From Microcyclospora pomicola (taxonomy: Eukaryota > Ascomycota > Dothideomycetes > Capnodiales), in the NCBI GenBank assembly GCA_002786065.1, contig NHNY01000025.1:186001-250000 (forward strand): a stretch of DNA of 64,000 bases. The letters are read 5' to 3'. The notes under the pieces were generated by a model. It saw only the letters and a program-made list of their open reading frames with translations, was not told the origin of the DNA and did not search any database. Position 1 is the first letter of the stretch. Each line of letters starts with the position of its first letter. Both the position numbers and the translations under genes were made by a program. Shown piece after piece: positions 1-11,544 of the stretch.

Positions 1-231
1 CGTGCCGCCTTGCTTGAGACCGCCATTGCGAGGTCTGCTTCGTGGCGATCGATCACCGTCGAAGATGATGTTGTCGAACTTGAAACAGCCGGTCCAGAAC
101 CCTTTACCACGACGGCGATCGTGATGCATCATGTAAGGTTGACGGAAGTTATCCCAGCTACCCAGAAGTTCCACCAGTCGGACATTTGCTGTGGTCTCGA
201 ACAGGAATGTCATAAGAGTGGTTGGATCCAT
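1..231 (-). CDS. AMPK1_CBM-type glycogen-binding domain protein (partial, N-terminal 77 residues)
   Basis: The reverse strand opens at an ATG at 231 and stays open to the window edge, giving 77 residues; the rest lies to the left. The peptide begins MDPTTLMTFLF and contains RLVELLGSWDNF, then a Trp-Gly/Cys-rich stretch (GFWTGCFKFDNIIFDG) and NGGLKQGGT. This is the first half of the E-set/CBM48-like domain of AMP-activated kinase beta subunits, as found in a conserved family of small filamentous-fungal proteins that carry it at the extreme N-terminus. The GSWDNF motif holds the tryptophan that in related domains contacts glycogen. The family has no firm biochemical role; carbohydrate binding is inferred from the fold. 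The start is supported because the domain begins within about 18 residues of it. Confidence 0.82.
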   Translation of the reverse strand, partial: MDPTTLMTFLFETTANVRLVELLGSWDNFRQPYMMHHDRRRGKGFWTGCFKFDNIIFDGDRSPRSRPRNGGLKQGGT

Positions 232-2177
232 GTTGTTAGATCGTTCAAGTCGTTACAGCTCCCCAGCATCAATCGCGTGACGTCGTGCCTAGCCTGGGAT
301 AGTGGACTCGCACTGGAATCATGTCCAGTTCCTGACGTGCAGGATCATGGTTCGAATGAGAGTCGTAAGGCGGTGCCCGTAGTAAGACCTCATATATCAA
401 GATACCGGGAGAGCGCACGCTGCATGAACCATCAGCACGATCAGACACGGGGACAAAAGCAAGTGAGAATGGTCGCCGGCTGGGAAATACAGGCACATGT
501 ACACGAAACAAGCTGGAGAACCCGGGACTGCAAGACGGGATACATGTAGCAGACGGATCTGGACTGCGTCGGGAGGTCCGCGATGTGTCGTCGACCAGGG
601 AAGGGGCGTGCCATCTTGCTCCCGTCCACCAGCTTGCCGGACAAGACCAACTACCTTGTTTGCACATCACTTGTGACAAGACTCCATGACATCGCTCGCG
701 ACACAAGCGAACCCGAAGCCAACTGACTGGACCTGCTGCTCGTCAATCGACAGGGATCGCGCCACATGAAAAGACTAGTCTTGGCGATGCCGCTCAGCTA
801 TCTTTCGATAGATGCGTTAGAACAGGCCTGCACTCCTGCACCCTGCCAGCGATCATGCCGGGAAATGAGGCGACTGGCAAAGAACCAAGATTCCTGGAGC
901 TGAACTCGCCGGAACAGGAACGCGCGCTGTAACCTATTAGCAATAGTGGGACGGCCGTGGACGGTAAGGTAGATGGTCGGACATGGGTAGGGCCCGGCAA
1001 CAGTAAATCTAATCAGGTTTCAGGGCACTCGCCAAATCCCGGAGCCTATAGGATCACAGTCTGGTCGTCCACTTCTGCCGTGTCAGGTACGCGCCCAACT
1101 CTGCCCGCGTGGAGACAAGTGTACGGTCACAATGGCTGAATGGACGAGGGCGCGAGCATGATGTCCAATCTTCCGTCCGGATCCCCTCGTTTGAGATACG
1201 CAGGCATGCATCACATGTACTTTGGCAGGCAAGCCCGAAACGGAAAACCTACACAAGGTCGCGAGGATCTAACCATGGCGAGACTCAATTTCCAAACAAT
1301 GGCTCTCTGCCATCATTACTGTCCCTCAAACGTGGCGCTTCTTCCCAGCCAGCCATGCTGCCACGCGGTCTGGTGTACTGTAACGCCCTAGTGCAGCACC
1401 CGACGATGAACCCGTTGTCGCTATCGATCGCAGTCGAGTAGTTTAGGGTTGCGCGGTCCCCACTGTGTCACTCTAAGCGCCACGGAGAAATATCCGACTG
1501 AAATTGACAAGGACCCCTGCTAGGCCACTACAACCACGAGAAACTCCAGTCTGTCAAGCCGTCTACCAGGTTTCCACAGCCCAATTCAGTAAACAATGCT
1601 GTGCTCACAATTCCCCCCTATTGGATGTCTCCATACCTAAGATTATGCGGACAACATGATCTGCCGACCACAAGCTGTTGACACTCCCAATGTGGTAACG
1701 TGGGAAGATGTCTACTTCCGATCGAAGACAGCTGGGGCTCGGTCTCTATCTCCCGCTGCCAAGCCTCGACAAGGATGCAAGACTTCCTCGCCAATCGACG
1801 AAGCCGTTCTCTCTCCAGCACGAGGACAAAGTAACGCACGAGCCCCTACGGAACTGCTCTCGCCATTGGGCGATTTTGACTTCCGTGTTTTCCATCCTTC
1901 ATGTGTTGCGTCTGCCGTGCACGCAGATGGAGTGAAGAAGAGACACCACACTGAGTGTTGTCGTGCTGCTTGTACGACTTTCTAATGGTGAGTTTGTGCA
2001 GTATGTCTGCGCAATTTAGGATCTGTTGTCCAGGTGTTGCGTGTGACCTGCCTCGAAAGTGCATTGCACCGAATGTTCATGTCAGGACGTATACTCATAA
2101 GGCTCTTTGTCATGTATCCAGCTCTACACGTCGAATCATCACATACGCCAGCCACAATACACAACCATGTCACCTTG
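232..2177. other. Intergenic, no supported gene
   Basis: This holds the 5' flank of the left-edge gene and the 3' flank of the BTB gene. Open frames here are up to about 180 codons, but they lack recognisable domains, overlap each other in several frames, and often need non-ATG starts. No RNA gene or repeat was recognised. Confidence 0.5.
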
Positions 2178-4443
2178 CTAACCTAGAAACCCGCGCTCAG
2201 CATTGCGCGCCCGCTCGTCGCTGAAAGCCTCGATTTTCACTGCCCCGAGGATGACCTCCATACCACTTCTGCCCGGCTGTGCACCATTCACAATGGGCTG
2301 AACCCGTATCCGCCATTGTGACTTGCGGACTACCCAATCCTCTCTCTCGCTGTCTCCGGCAGGACGTTGGTTTTGCGCCGCTCGTGATGTGGCCGGAGCA
2401 TCAATGTCCATGTCGCTCTCCTCCTCGTCATGCATATCCACCTGTTGCACCGCCCACATACGACCATTGACGACCACGTCGGCGTCAGAGCCGATGCGAA
2501 TCTTCACTCGATCGTCGCTAAGCCCGGTATGCTTGGGACTGACCGGCATGCTGGCTACTCCTCCACCGCGTTCTACCATCATGAGGCCCAGCGGCCGAGT
2601 AATCGGAAGGTTCATTTTGCTTGCTAGGACCGAAAACAAGCCCGTTATGCGCGAGAGTGCCTGCTCGTGGAACACCACCCGTCCACTTCGAGCAGGCGAA
2701 GCGCCGCGTGCAGGCGCGAGCGTGACGATCATGCCCTCTTCTCCACTGATTTCGACGATCAAGCTGTATGCTTCCGAATCCACGTATGGACGGCGGTAGA
2801 ACACCCAGCCCGGACCGGTTGGGATCGCTGGGGCAATATTGCCCTTTGGAGACATTACAGAAGGTGCTATGTCGCTATTATCATACACAATCGAAATTCC
2901 CGACTGGCACAGATCCTCCAATTTCAGCAAGATCTCCGATTGTTTTCGCGCGAGGTTGTACGTGATGGAATGTGGTATCAAGCGCTGTTCCAAGCCTTTG
3001 AGATGGAAATAACGCGCATCACGCAAGAGTTCGTTACGATGCTCTTCGTTGCGGAATTCTGGTCGGTAACCCTTGAGGATGTGTAAGATGTCCGCAAAGG
3101 TCTTGGCGGATCGATTCGGGACGCTGGGTGGCAGGATAGCAGGTGGGCGAAGTACTGTCCGCTCCGCCAGGCCTGGCAGCGTCTCGCTCGGAGAGGTGAA
3201 GAAGATTGAAAAGCCGAGGGAGAAGTAATTTGGTGAGTCTCCAGGGCCGCTAAAGAGATCGCGAGGGATCTGGAACTCCTCGTCGCCTATGCGAATGTAA
3301 ATGGTGGACGAAAACAGCTGAGCGGTGAGTCGCGGTACTGTGACGATATTAGCTTGCTAAACTGATCCAGGACCCTGATGCGCTTACGTCTGAAGAATTG
3401 TGCATCTGCAAACAGCCTGACGAAGTGTGGGCCATCTCGGGGCTCAATGTGATACCCTTTCAGGTGCAAAGATATGTCCTCGAAGGTGGCCGGATCTCGG
3501 TCGATGTACAGCGTTCGTATATTGTCGGCATCAGGGTTTTGACGGAGTTGATCTTCAAAGAATTGCGAGAGATAAGAGGGTGCTCTAGAAGTGTCAGTCC
3601 AACTCGACTCATGATCAGCGACGCCGAGGAAGCATTACCATCAGATGCAATCGATGCACCGGACAATCGAAAAAGCTGATCGCCAACTTGGATCGGGAAC
3701 ACCTTCCGCGCAGTCGTTGAATGGGTAAGAATTGGCTGTGCATCATCGGATTTGTTGGTCCCAAGTACATCGCCGCTTGGTACACGTTCGGCCGGTCTGG
3801 GTCGGTCGCTACTTGTGACTGTACCGCTTCGACTGCGAGACGTGGCACCATGGATTTCGTAGGTCTGCTGGCCTCCTGCTATGTTTGTTGGCGAAGGGCT
3901 GATCTCGCCCATAGACTCCGACATGGATCGCGAGAGCCTTTTAGAAGGTACTTGGTGCTTGCTGGAGGTGGCCACGTCTCCGTCTGCAGTAGACTTTCGT
4001 TTGTTGCTAGACGAAGGAACAGATGTACGCTGGACTTTTTGGGGTACGGCAAAGGTGTTACTTCCGCTGATTTCTCTACTGCTGCTAGCCACTTGCCCAC
4101 CTTCGGCATTGCTGATGGCCCGGGAATGCGTGTACTCGGTCTTGCCCAGACGTTGCTCACGCTCCTTCTGCAGTAATTCGCCTTGGAGCTCGTAGTGGTA
4201 TGGCGGCGGTGCCTCGACGTGATCTCCAGGCAGATTCCAGTCCCAGATCGTCAGATCTAGCTGCGGTGCTTGTGATGTATCACGATTGGATGCGACTGCA
4301 CGCGCAGCGAGTCTGGTTGAGTGGCCAGTGCGAATGCGAGCGAGCCGATCTCCTTGCAGAGGATCGGTACCCGGAGTTTGCGACCATACCGGCCCGGACG
4401 CTCCTGGCTGCATGGAATGTTCACTTGCATCATCGTTTTGCAT
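2178..4443 (-). CDS. BTB/KCTD-type (potassium-channel tetramerisation-like) protein
   Basis: Three exons, 4443-3639, 3582-3388 and 3337-2178, with introns of 56 and 50 nt, encode 719 residues. The first about 245 residues are a low-complexity Ser-rich leader. The core follows: QLFRLSGASIASDAPSYLSQ, then LYIDRDPATFEDISLHLKGY and HIEPRDGPHFVRLFADAQFF, the hallmark of KCTD-type BTB domains. A second related module (IYIRIGDEEFQIPRDLFSG ... LGFSIFF) sits about residues 350-450, followed by RNELLRDARYFHLKGLEQRL and a conserved C-terminal region. The exon joins restore exactly these motifs. Related ascomycete proteins are sometimes compared with the stress-response regulator Whi2, but I cannot confirm orthology. 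BTB domains usually oligomerise and bridge to Cullin-3 or phosphatases; the partner here is unknown. The start at 4443 is the first ATG in frame; the leader is poorly conserved, so the true start could differ. Confidence 0.88.
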
Positions 4444-5721
4444 GCTAAGTCCGGAAGTACAAGGGTAATGTCCGCGCCGATGACTCGCTTGCGATGTAGG
4501 GAAGTTCGAATATTGGAGTCAATCGCCAAGTTGCGTCCAGTGTTTGTTGTTATCTCTGCCAAGGACCTGTGGACATTGTGTAAGCGAACTTCCGAGAACC
4601 CGATTCTTTGCTGTAAGGACCGACTCTAGATTGCAGCACGGAATTGATCATTCCTTCAAGAAGCCCGGTCATAGTCTATGGATTGCAGTTCGAGAGATCG
4701 ACGTACCTTAGGTGAAAGATCGCCACTGCCCTCCTCGTCAGTCACTGGTAGAGCTGATAACCAGTCGGGACTAATGAGAAGATGGAGGCTTCGCAACTCT
4801 GTACGGACCGAGACGTTTGCTCTGCCACGCAACTTCGCACTTTCGTTACGCCCGAGAACGAGATCGCATCGAGCAACGATCCTGAACATTTAAAACCATT
4901 GATTCCGCAGATGAGTACCGTGATGTGAGGCCAGGCGAAGCTCTTTGAGGTGGCGACGATGCAACAGAACAGAGCGACGTTCGATCCCGTGTATAACATG
5001 GATTTTTTTACATCCTACATTCGCTCCCTCAGCTGAGAACTGAGGGACCTTTCTAAGCTCACGACTTCTCTACTCTGGTTGGCTCGTTGGCGTCACATCG
5101 AGCTCTCAGCCGCACAAGATCTGGCCACATCCGAGCGATGTCGTGGATCTTGACGCAGAGCGAGTCATGGTCAATGCTAGCAAGCATGCAATATCAGACA
5201 AGGCCACACCGCTTGCAGGGAACAAAGGTGACAAAGCAGGCCTGTTCGATGATGCAGTTGAAGTCGAGCTAGCCTTGCAGGTGGATTGTACAGTAATGTG
5301 CTTGGCTAATCTAGGGCGGCGCGAATTGCCTCTTGTGGACTACTTCGGCCGAACTGTGCTTGTTAGCCTCATGTGAGCGTTGCTATCTTCGTACATCAGG
5401 ATCATTATGCACGTTGGTTACTGTCACTGCGACAACTTGTTAGACCTGACGTGCAGACCACGACGGATCCTAGACTGCGAAGAATTTGCCAGACATCACG
5501 CCAAAGCACATGGATCATGTTGTGCACCAGCCTGGATGCAGCCCTATCGGCAGTTGGATCTTCGCTCTACGGCGATTCGTTCCGAGGGTCTGTGTCCACT
5601 GTGCAGGTGTCTGGCTTGTGACCCAGTTTTTAGCTAAGCTGAGAGGCCAATCCGATACATTGCGCAATGGTATTTAACTCTATTTGTACTTGTCAAGGAT
5701 AAGGGCACTCCGTCAAGCCAT
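4444..5721. other. Intergenic, no supported gene
   Basis: This is the promoter side of the BTB gene and the 3' side of the glutathione transferase gene. Frames at about 4656-4999 and 5087-5677 are short, mostly start at GTG or TTG and have no domain. No repeat was recognised. Confidence 0.5.
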
Positions 5722-6673
5722 TTACCTGTCAAAGGCGGCCTCGAACTTCTGTCCGCTGACCTGTTCGATTTTCTTGACACTACCAACGTAACCGGGATGG
5801 TTCTCCAGTAGCTCGATTAAGGCTGCAAGCTTAGGGTACTCGGCCTTCTTGATGTAGGACTTGCCTGCGATCAAGGGGAAGCTCATCATGATATCGGCGG
5901 CAGTCAGCTCGGCGCCACACAGGTACTGGCCGCCATTCGGCGAGCTTGCAAGTTGGGACTCCAGGAATGTGAAGTGCGTTTGGAAGCTCTTGTTCAGGAA
6001 GCCTGTCTCGACGCGACCACCAATGATCTTGGTGATTGGCCTGGCCAGGAATGGAACTTGTGGGCCACCCTTGATGTCTGGAATTTGTATCAGTATTGGT
6101 CAAACCAGATGCTGACTCCGCAGTATGCCACGTACTTTGGACGATCAACGCCAAAACCATGAGAGTCATCAGACTGCCCTCGGCATAGTGCATGTAGAAG
6201 CGGTAGCGAAGCCATTGCTCGGTCTCACCACCAACCTGGTTTTCCTTGCCCGGCAGGTATCTCGTCGGAACGAGGTGCTTGGCAAAGTAGTCCGTGAGGT
6301 ACTCCGTGAGCGTGCCTGACTCCGCGATCACCAAAGGCTTGGACAAGGCAGGTGCTTCGATGGTAATGACCGGCGACTTGCCGAGAGGATGAATCTCCTT
6401 CAGACTTGGTGGGGCGAGCATATCAGCGCCACGGTTGTAGACCTTGATGTCGTAGGTCATGCCCTTGCACTCCTCGAGCAGCCATACGATACGCTGCGAA
6501 CGTGAGCGGTCGAGCCTGTATTGGACGAGTCAGCGAACATCATTGAAGCCGGCAGATATCATACGAAACTTCACGCCTGCCTACGAACGCTTGTATCTAT
6601 GCCTCTCACCGACTTACCAGTGCAATGTCACCTTAGGCTCAACAGTCGTGGGAGCTACTACGGATTCTGCCAT
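5722..6673 (-). CDS. Glutathione S-transferase, Gtt1-like
   Basis: Exons 6673-6618, 6515-6136 and 6077-5722 (introns 102 and 58 nt) encode 263 residues. It conjugates glutathione to electrophiles or reduces peroxides in detoxification. The joined N-terminus reads VTLHWLDRSRSQRIVWLLEE, the first strand and helix of the thioredoxin-like domain. SLKEIHPLGKSPVI supplies the cis-proline region and VIAESGTLTEYL the glutathione-gamma-glutamyl-binding Glu-Ser pair. The helical C-domain has YMHYAEGSLM and LTAADIMMSFPL, the N-capping motif of fungal Gtt1/Ure2-group enzymes. Donors and acceptors are canonical and every join completes a conserved codon. It is transcribed divergently from a complex I subunit gene 390 bp away. 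An alternative is another fungal GST class; the AEGSLM and TAADIMMSFP motifs favour Gtt1. Confidence 0.93.
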
Positions 6674-6932
6674 GGTGATTGATAAGATGATGCTTGTAGA
6701 TTGTAGGTGAAATGCGGGATGGACTGCTTGAACAAGGAGAAAGATTCACAACACGACCTCGTGTTTTTGAACCGGACTTATCTCTCTATCCGACCGGCAT
6801 TGCGATGATCGTCCATCACGCAACCAACCTTTCGCCTGCTGCTAGTTAATTTGTGATTACCTTACCCTACCGAGGCAAGCCGGCCACCTAACAATCCCGG
6901 CGGTCGTCGTACGCTTCGCTCCGCTGATCACT

Positions 6933-6942
6933 GTCACGTGAT
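6933..6942. promoter_or_regulatory. Palindromic GTCACGTGAT (E-box) in divergent promoter
   Basis: GTCACGTGAT with a central CACGTG lies between the GST gene and the complex I subunit gene, about 122 bp before the latter's ATG. CACGTG is the site of bHLH factors such as yeast Cbf1 and is common upstream of nuclear-encoded respiratory genes. Function here is inferred from sequence and position only. Confidence 0.4.
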
Positions 6943-7063
6943 AGTCCTTGGCAGCGCCGACGAAGCTCGACGTCAAGCTGTGCTATCATATGAGCTCTCG
7001 CATTGCATTGGCAGTTGAACACGTCCCACTCCACCAGCGAACATGAGGCCCTCAATCAGAAGA

Positions 7064-7604
7064 ATGGCCGGCCATGCCGACAGTACGCACACGCAGCAGA
7101 TCACCGCACAATGGCAACCGCTAACCCTCCCTCGCAGGCGTCCACATGGACCCGGCCTTGGTCAAATATGCCAGTACGTGATCTACCCTCCGCCTCCTCA
7201 GGGCCTCCACGAACGCGACCAGCGAGGTGGTATACAGCAAAAACGAAGAGCAAGGACGCCAACTCATGAACGCCCGCGCTAACCTCCGTTTTCCGCATAG
7301 ACATGTACGTCAAACGACACGAGTATTTCCGCTGGACCCCGCGCACCGCCTGGATCACCATCGCCTACGTGATCGCCATCCCCAGCGCGGCCATGTACAT
7401 GGCGTACAAGACTGAGGTATGCCGATGAGTGGAGGATTTTTGCCTGTGCAGCAGATATTACCGATATATCCCTGCGTGAAGCGGAAGGAAACACAAGGAG
7501 CGACGCGCACATATCATGACAGCAATCGCTGACATTCCTTCGCAATCTAGGGCAAATGGGACATGCGCGGCAAGCTACGGGGTGACACAATTGCTGAGTT
7601 TTGA
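7064..7604 (+). CDS. NADH:ubiquinone oxidoreductase small accessory subunit (NDUFB4/B15-like)
   Basis: Four exons, 7064-7082, 7138-7173, 7301-7416 and 7551-7604, give 74 residues from 225 coding bases spread over 541 bp. The joined protein starts [20 protein letters not shown], then [20 protein letters not shown], and ends [17 protein letters not shown]. The YFRW-TPRTA motif, a single membrane helix at about residues 35-57 and the matrix-side [12 protein letters not shown] tail match the short membrane-arm accessory subunit of fungal complex I in the inner mitochondrial membrane. Introns are 55, 127 and 134 nt, and exon 1 is only 19 nt, so automatic prediction could miss this gene. The start is the only ATG giving the family N-terminus MAGHxD. 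It shares a 390-bp divergent promoter with a GST gene. Confidence 0.9.
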
Positions 7605-8102
7605 AGGGAAGGTGGAGATGCAGGCGGGGAAAGATGGAGGAGATGAAGAAGGTCGGAAGGCATTGGGAACCGGCGTTTTGTGGCGTACAAGTCGAGTGGA
7701 AGAAACCTCGTTTATCGTCGAGAAGAGGAGAGTGAGAGAGTATGTGGAAACTATCATCTTTTATGTGCACGTCTGGGAAATGTACATATGTTTTCTCGTC
7801 AGCTGTGTATATCCAGTGATGACCTGGAACGGTGCACAGAGGTACTCGTTCACTTTCTCCCATTTTCCGCCGGCGGACAGCACCGCTAATAGCGGGCGGA
7901 GGTCATGTAAGGGTGTTTAGATATGAAATCTTGCATGATTGAGCTGCATTTCCCTCTTTCATGGCTGTCATTACTAACTTCATAGCTAATGCTATGGGAT
8001 TGATGTATAGCTATGCTTCGTTGACCGTCTATCCAGGTTTATTTCTAACGCTAAAAGCACGAGTCCGCCACCAACGCCTGCACGATCGAGGAATCAACAA
8101 AT
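7605..8102. other. Convergent 3' intergenic region
   Basis: This holds the 3' ends of the complex I subunit gene (+) and the GH16 gene (-). Frames here, including one on the reverse strand over 7279-7863, lack domains. Nothing else was recognised. Confidence 0.5.
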
Positions 8103-9292
8103 CTACGACGCCGTGTACACGCGCCAGCTCGCGAATTCCCAATACGCCGTCTCGAACGCCGTGTTGTTCGACGTCACAAACTCCTCGCACGTGCCCGGAC
8201 ACGCATCTTCCGTGGTGTACACGCTGGTCGAGCCGGCCCAGTCGCCGCAGAGGTCGATGTTGGCGATGATGCTCTGGTTGGTGAAGTGCGAGCTGATGTC
8301 GCAGTGGGTGCTGGGGAAATCGGCCAGGGCTTCGCCCCAGGTGCTCGGGTCGGGCGCGGTGGTGTTGGAGACGTCGGTCGGCAGATCGTCGGGGATGCTG
8401 TCGCGGTCGAAGAACCACACCCGGATGCCGGCGTCGCGCAGCTCCATGGCGTAGATGCCACCGCCGTTCGCGTTGAATTCTTCGCCGAACGTCGCGGTCG
8501 AGCCTTGCACGCCACATCCGGCGTTGTCGTCGGTCGAGTTCAGACAGTTCGTGGTCAGCACCGTGCCGGTCTCCTTGCGCTTGACATTCATCTTGCAGTC
8601 GTCGGTGGTATGGAGCGTCATCTGGTTGCCGGTGTTGGCTTGATTGACGGCTTCCATGACGTCGATTTCACCTGCTTGGGATTAGTTGACTGCTCGACAT
8701 GATCCCGCAAGCACAATATGGCGCAATGCTTACCTTGTGTAGGCCAATCGCTACCGGTCAACCACAGCGCCGGCCAGGTCGAACATCCATACGGCGAGTT
8801 GATCACGTCGAATACGAAAAGGCCTGAGTCGTACTGCTTCTTCGAACTGATACGCACGGAGTACCGTCCCGTGCTGGCGTCCGTATCGGTCGTGTCGACC
8901 CTCAAAATGGCCGAAGATGACGACGCGTACGTGAGGTTATAAGCGGATGATTCTGCGGTCTCCGCCGGGACGTAATGCACGAAACCCGACGACGGATCGT
9001 AGCCAGTGTAGTAGTCGAAGTTGTCGAAGAAGTCCGTACCAGCATAGGTGTCTTGTAGCGTGTATGACAGGGCGCTGTAATCTGGATATGCGCTCGACTT
9101 GGTGCCGAAAACCGCGCCGACGATGACGGCTACAAGAATCACCACGATCACCACGGCAGCGATGATCCAGGTCCGCAGCGACCATGTTTTGGGGTTCCAT
9201 TTTGAGCGCGGTGATCCCGCCATTGATCCTGATGGAGATGCTCCGTAGTCGTTGATGGAGAGGACGTGGCCGGAGCTTTTGGAGGGCGACAT
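8103..9292 (-). CDS. Glycoside hydrolase family 16 glucanase, type II membrane protein
   Basis: Exons 9292-8734 and 8671-8103 (62-nt intron) encode 375 residues. A cytosolic tail of about 41 residues is followed by one hydrophobic helix (about 42-63, WIIAAVVIVVILVAVIVGAV) and an extracellular catalytic domain. The intron removal joins DWPTQG to EIDVMEAVN, creating the GH16 signature E-[IL]-D-x-x-E, with Glu188 as nucleophile and Glu193 as acid/base. FDYYTGYDPSSGFVHYV, GLFVFDV and GCSTWPALWLTG are typical of fungal endo-1,3(4)-beta-glucanases. It probably cleaves or remodels cell-wall beta-glucan while anchored in the secretory pathway or plasma membrane. There is no cleavable signal peptide; the leader is polar and Ser/Gly-rich. 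A TATA-like CTATATAG lies at 9467-9474, about 175 bp upstream. Substrate specificity cannot be read from sequence. Confidence 0.92.
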
Positions 9293-10376
9293 GGTGGATG
9301 GCAGTCGCAGTGAATGAAGGTATCAAGTGGTTACAGTATCCAAGTGAAGTCTGGCCCAACGGGGGAAGGCAGGGCGTATGCAGCACGACAGAGACAAGGA
9401 GAGGAAGTGCGACAAAGAGAGTGATAAGAGACGTCCCTTCACTGCGTGGTGAGCACGCATTCTTACCTATATAGTGAATCTAACGAGCACTTTTTCCGAC
9501 CGTATTCTCGACCCGCCACGCGTCGCAGAGCCATGGCGAGAGTGCTCAGATGTTTCAAAACTAGAGAGTTGACGTGGCCCGGCCCCACATATTATTTCTG
9601 GCGCTGGACGTCGATCATGATAGCATGGTAGCCGCGCGGACTTTGCTTCCCGTCACCGTCCCAACCTCCAAAACTTCACTTGATCCGTTGAGTGTTTACC
9701 TCTGACGTCAGATCACATACTATTTTATCTTCACGATGATACAAAGGGGACGTGGTATACGAAGAGGCGTCAAGGTGTGTTATATCGGTTTTTTGGTCAC
9801 ATCTGTATCCTGGTGTGCCTATTTGAGGTCTACCGAACTCGTCCCGGAGCCTTTACTCGTGTGCTCTGCTGATTCCACGACGACTATGTGCAAGTCTGAC
9901 ATTATCTGTGGTGCTACAGCCAGTTCACAGACACAGGTCTGGAATTATGCAGTGTACGTGTGTCTAGTAGATGCTGGACACCCGGGTCTCGCATGATTTG
10001 ATCGCTGGAACGAAGTCTTTGTGATGTTGCAGCTGAGCAAGCTTAAGCCGCAATCGCTTTTTGCAGTTCTTGTTTCTTCCCATTCACATCTGCTCATTGC
10101 CATAAGACAGCTGGTATGTTGTCATTCAGGCACCCCTGGCTGCGATTCAAGGATGTCGATTCACAGCTATGGGGCGTGTTGTCGTGCCATTTGCTGCTAG
10201 GAGGTTGGAGTCGCCTGAGATCATCTTACCGAGCTCGGGATCTTGATGCATTCGAGCTACATCGAGATATTGGACATCCTGGTCGCCAGATGTTGAGAGC
10301 CGGCCTGTAACACTAGATTGATCAGGACAATTGAGACGGCTCTCGACTCGAGATCTCCCAAAGCAATAGCTGCGCC
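9293..10376. other. Divergent intergenic region
   Basis: This lies between the GH16 gene (-) and the hypothetical gene at 10377 (+). Apart from a TATA-like CTATATAG at 9467-9474, which suits the GH16 promoter, I see no gene. Frames are short and lack similarity to known families. Confidence 0.45.
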
Positions 10377-11261
10377 ATGCCACTCTGCTTCGGAATTTGC
10401 CTGACTGGTGACGATGATACCGTGGATATGCACAATGGACGAGGAAAGGGTGAGAAGCGAAGACGTTCTCATGACGAGCACGCGAGACCACGTTCAGATC
10501 AGGTCGTGGATATTGGAGAGGCGCTGGACAGCATTCGCCGTCAAAGGGTGAGTTCCGTACCCTCGCCGGATCTCGTCCGCGACTACGGGCTAAGTTTACC
10601 ACACGCTCGTACCATTCGTCGAAGGAAAAGTTTCGAAGCGGCCAACCATACCACCCTGAGACTGCTCGCAGCTCACGATGCAGCCAAAAGAAGTCGCGAT
10701 TCATGGAAAGATCGTCTACAGAGATTGAGGACTGCAATCACGATATTTCGACAACCGAATGACAGCACAGCGTCGTTTCGGAGCGTCATGGAGTCTCTCA
10801 GCAGAAAGCAGGCTCAGAGTGCTGGCGGCCACTTGCCCAGCATCCATCGTAGCTCGATATCGGCATATCCGCCTATTGGCGGCGAATTCGATGTTTACGG
10901 CAAACCGCCAGAAATGAGCTCGACCGTAGGGACCATCATAAAGAAGCCAGGCGAGTCAGACGAAGACTGGTCGTCATTGACATCGGAAGAAGTCGCCATC
11001 TGGAAGTACGCTGCAGTCACCGATAGTCCTGTGTCAAATGAGACTGCCGCTACCTCCGTGTCCAGTCCAGTCGCTTCAACCCTGTCCTCCGATGACCAGT
11101 GGTCAGTAATGATGTGCACGGACGAGGATGATGGAGACTGGGAGGATGTCCTGGAGTGGTCAAAGAATGTCAAGTTGGCAGGTTTGAGGACCAGGCACGG
11201 CTCGTCGATCGCCAACATAAGCGATGACAGCCGAACTCCATCTTTCCGCATCAGCCGGTAG
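10377..11261 (+). CDS. Hypothetical protein, basic N-half and acidic C-half
   Basis: A single open frame of 294 residues starts at an ATG. I do not recognise a family. Residues about 20-50 are strongly basic (KGEKRRRSHDEH), about 78-115 hold RTIRRRKSFEAANHTTLRLL and AAKRSRDSWKDRLQRL, possibly amphipathic helices, and the C-terminal third is Ser/Thr/Asp/Glu-rich (DEDDGDWEDVLEW). There is no signal peptide or membrane segment. The clean frame, ATG start and lack of competing long frames support coding, but an unseen 5' exon is possible. It is convergent with the nitrilase gene, 283 bp away. Nuclear localisation is a guess from the basic stretches. Confidence 0.6.
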   Translation: MPLCFGICLTGDDDTVDMHNGRGKGEKRRRSHDEHARPRSDQVVDIGEALDSIRRQRVSSVPSPDLVRDYGLSLPHARTIRRRKSFEAANHTTLRLLAAHDAAKRSRDSWKDRLQRLRTAITIFRQPNDSTASFRSVMESLSRKQAQSAGGHLPSIHRSSISAYPPIGGEFDVYGKPPEMSSTVGTIIKKPGESDEDWSSLTSEEVAIWKYAAVTDSPVSNETAATSVSSPVASTLSSDDQWSVMMCTDEDDGDWEDVLEWSKNVKLAGLRTRHGSSIANISDDSRTPSFRISR

Positions 11262-11544
11262 GCTGATCATGATCAAGCAGCATGAGTATCAAGTTTGTGA
11301 AAAGACACCCAATTCAGCAGATGGGCGGCCGGTTAGATGAGAATCGACACGCAGAACTAAGGACGTTCATGAGCATCGCAGGCATGGCTCAGAAAGATGG
11401 CGGTTGTTTTCTCTTTCCATGTATTGGCTTTCCAGTGGTGGTGTCCATATCTTATCGCGTGATTCAGTCCCTTGCGAACAAAAGACAGAGCACGAGTAGT
11501 GCACACATCATGGTAGCTATGCTGAGAGCAGCAAAGTCCAGTGT

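Noticed and set aside
10-549. 179-codon forward frame at the left edge
   Set aside because: It starts at TTG and is antisense to the clearly conserved carbohydrate-binding-domain gene on the other strand.
10147-10737. 196-codon reverse frame overlapping the hypothetical gene at 10377
   Set aside because: No domain, and it competes with a longer forward frame that starts at an ATG; Trp/Arg-rich composition is typical of antisense noise.
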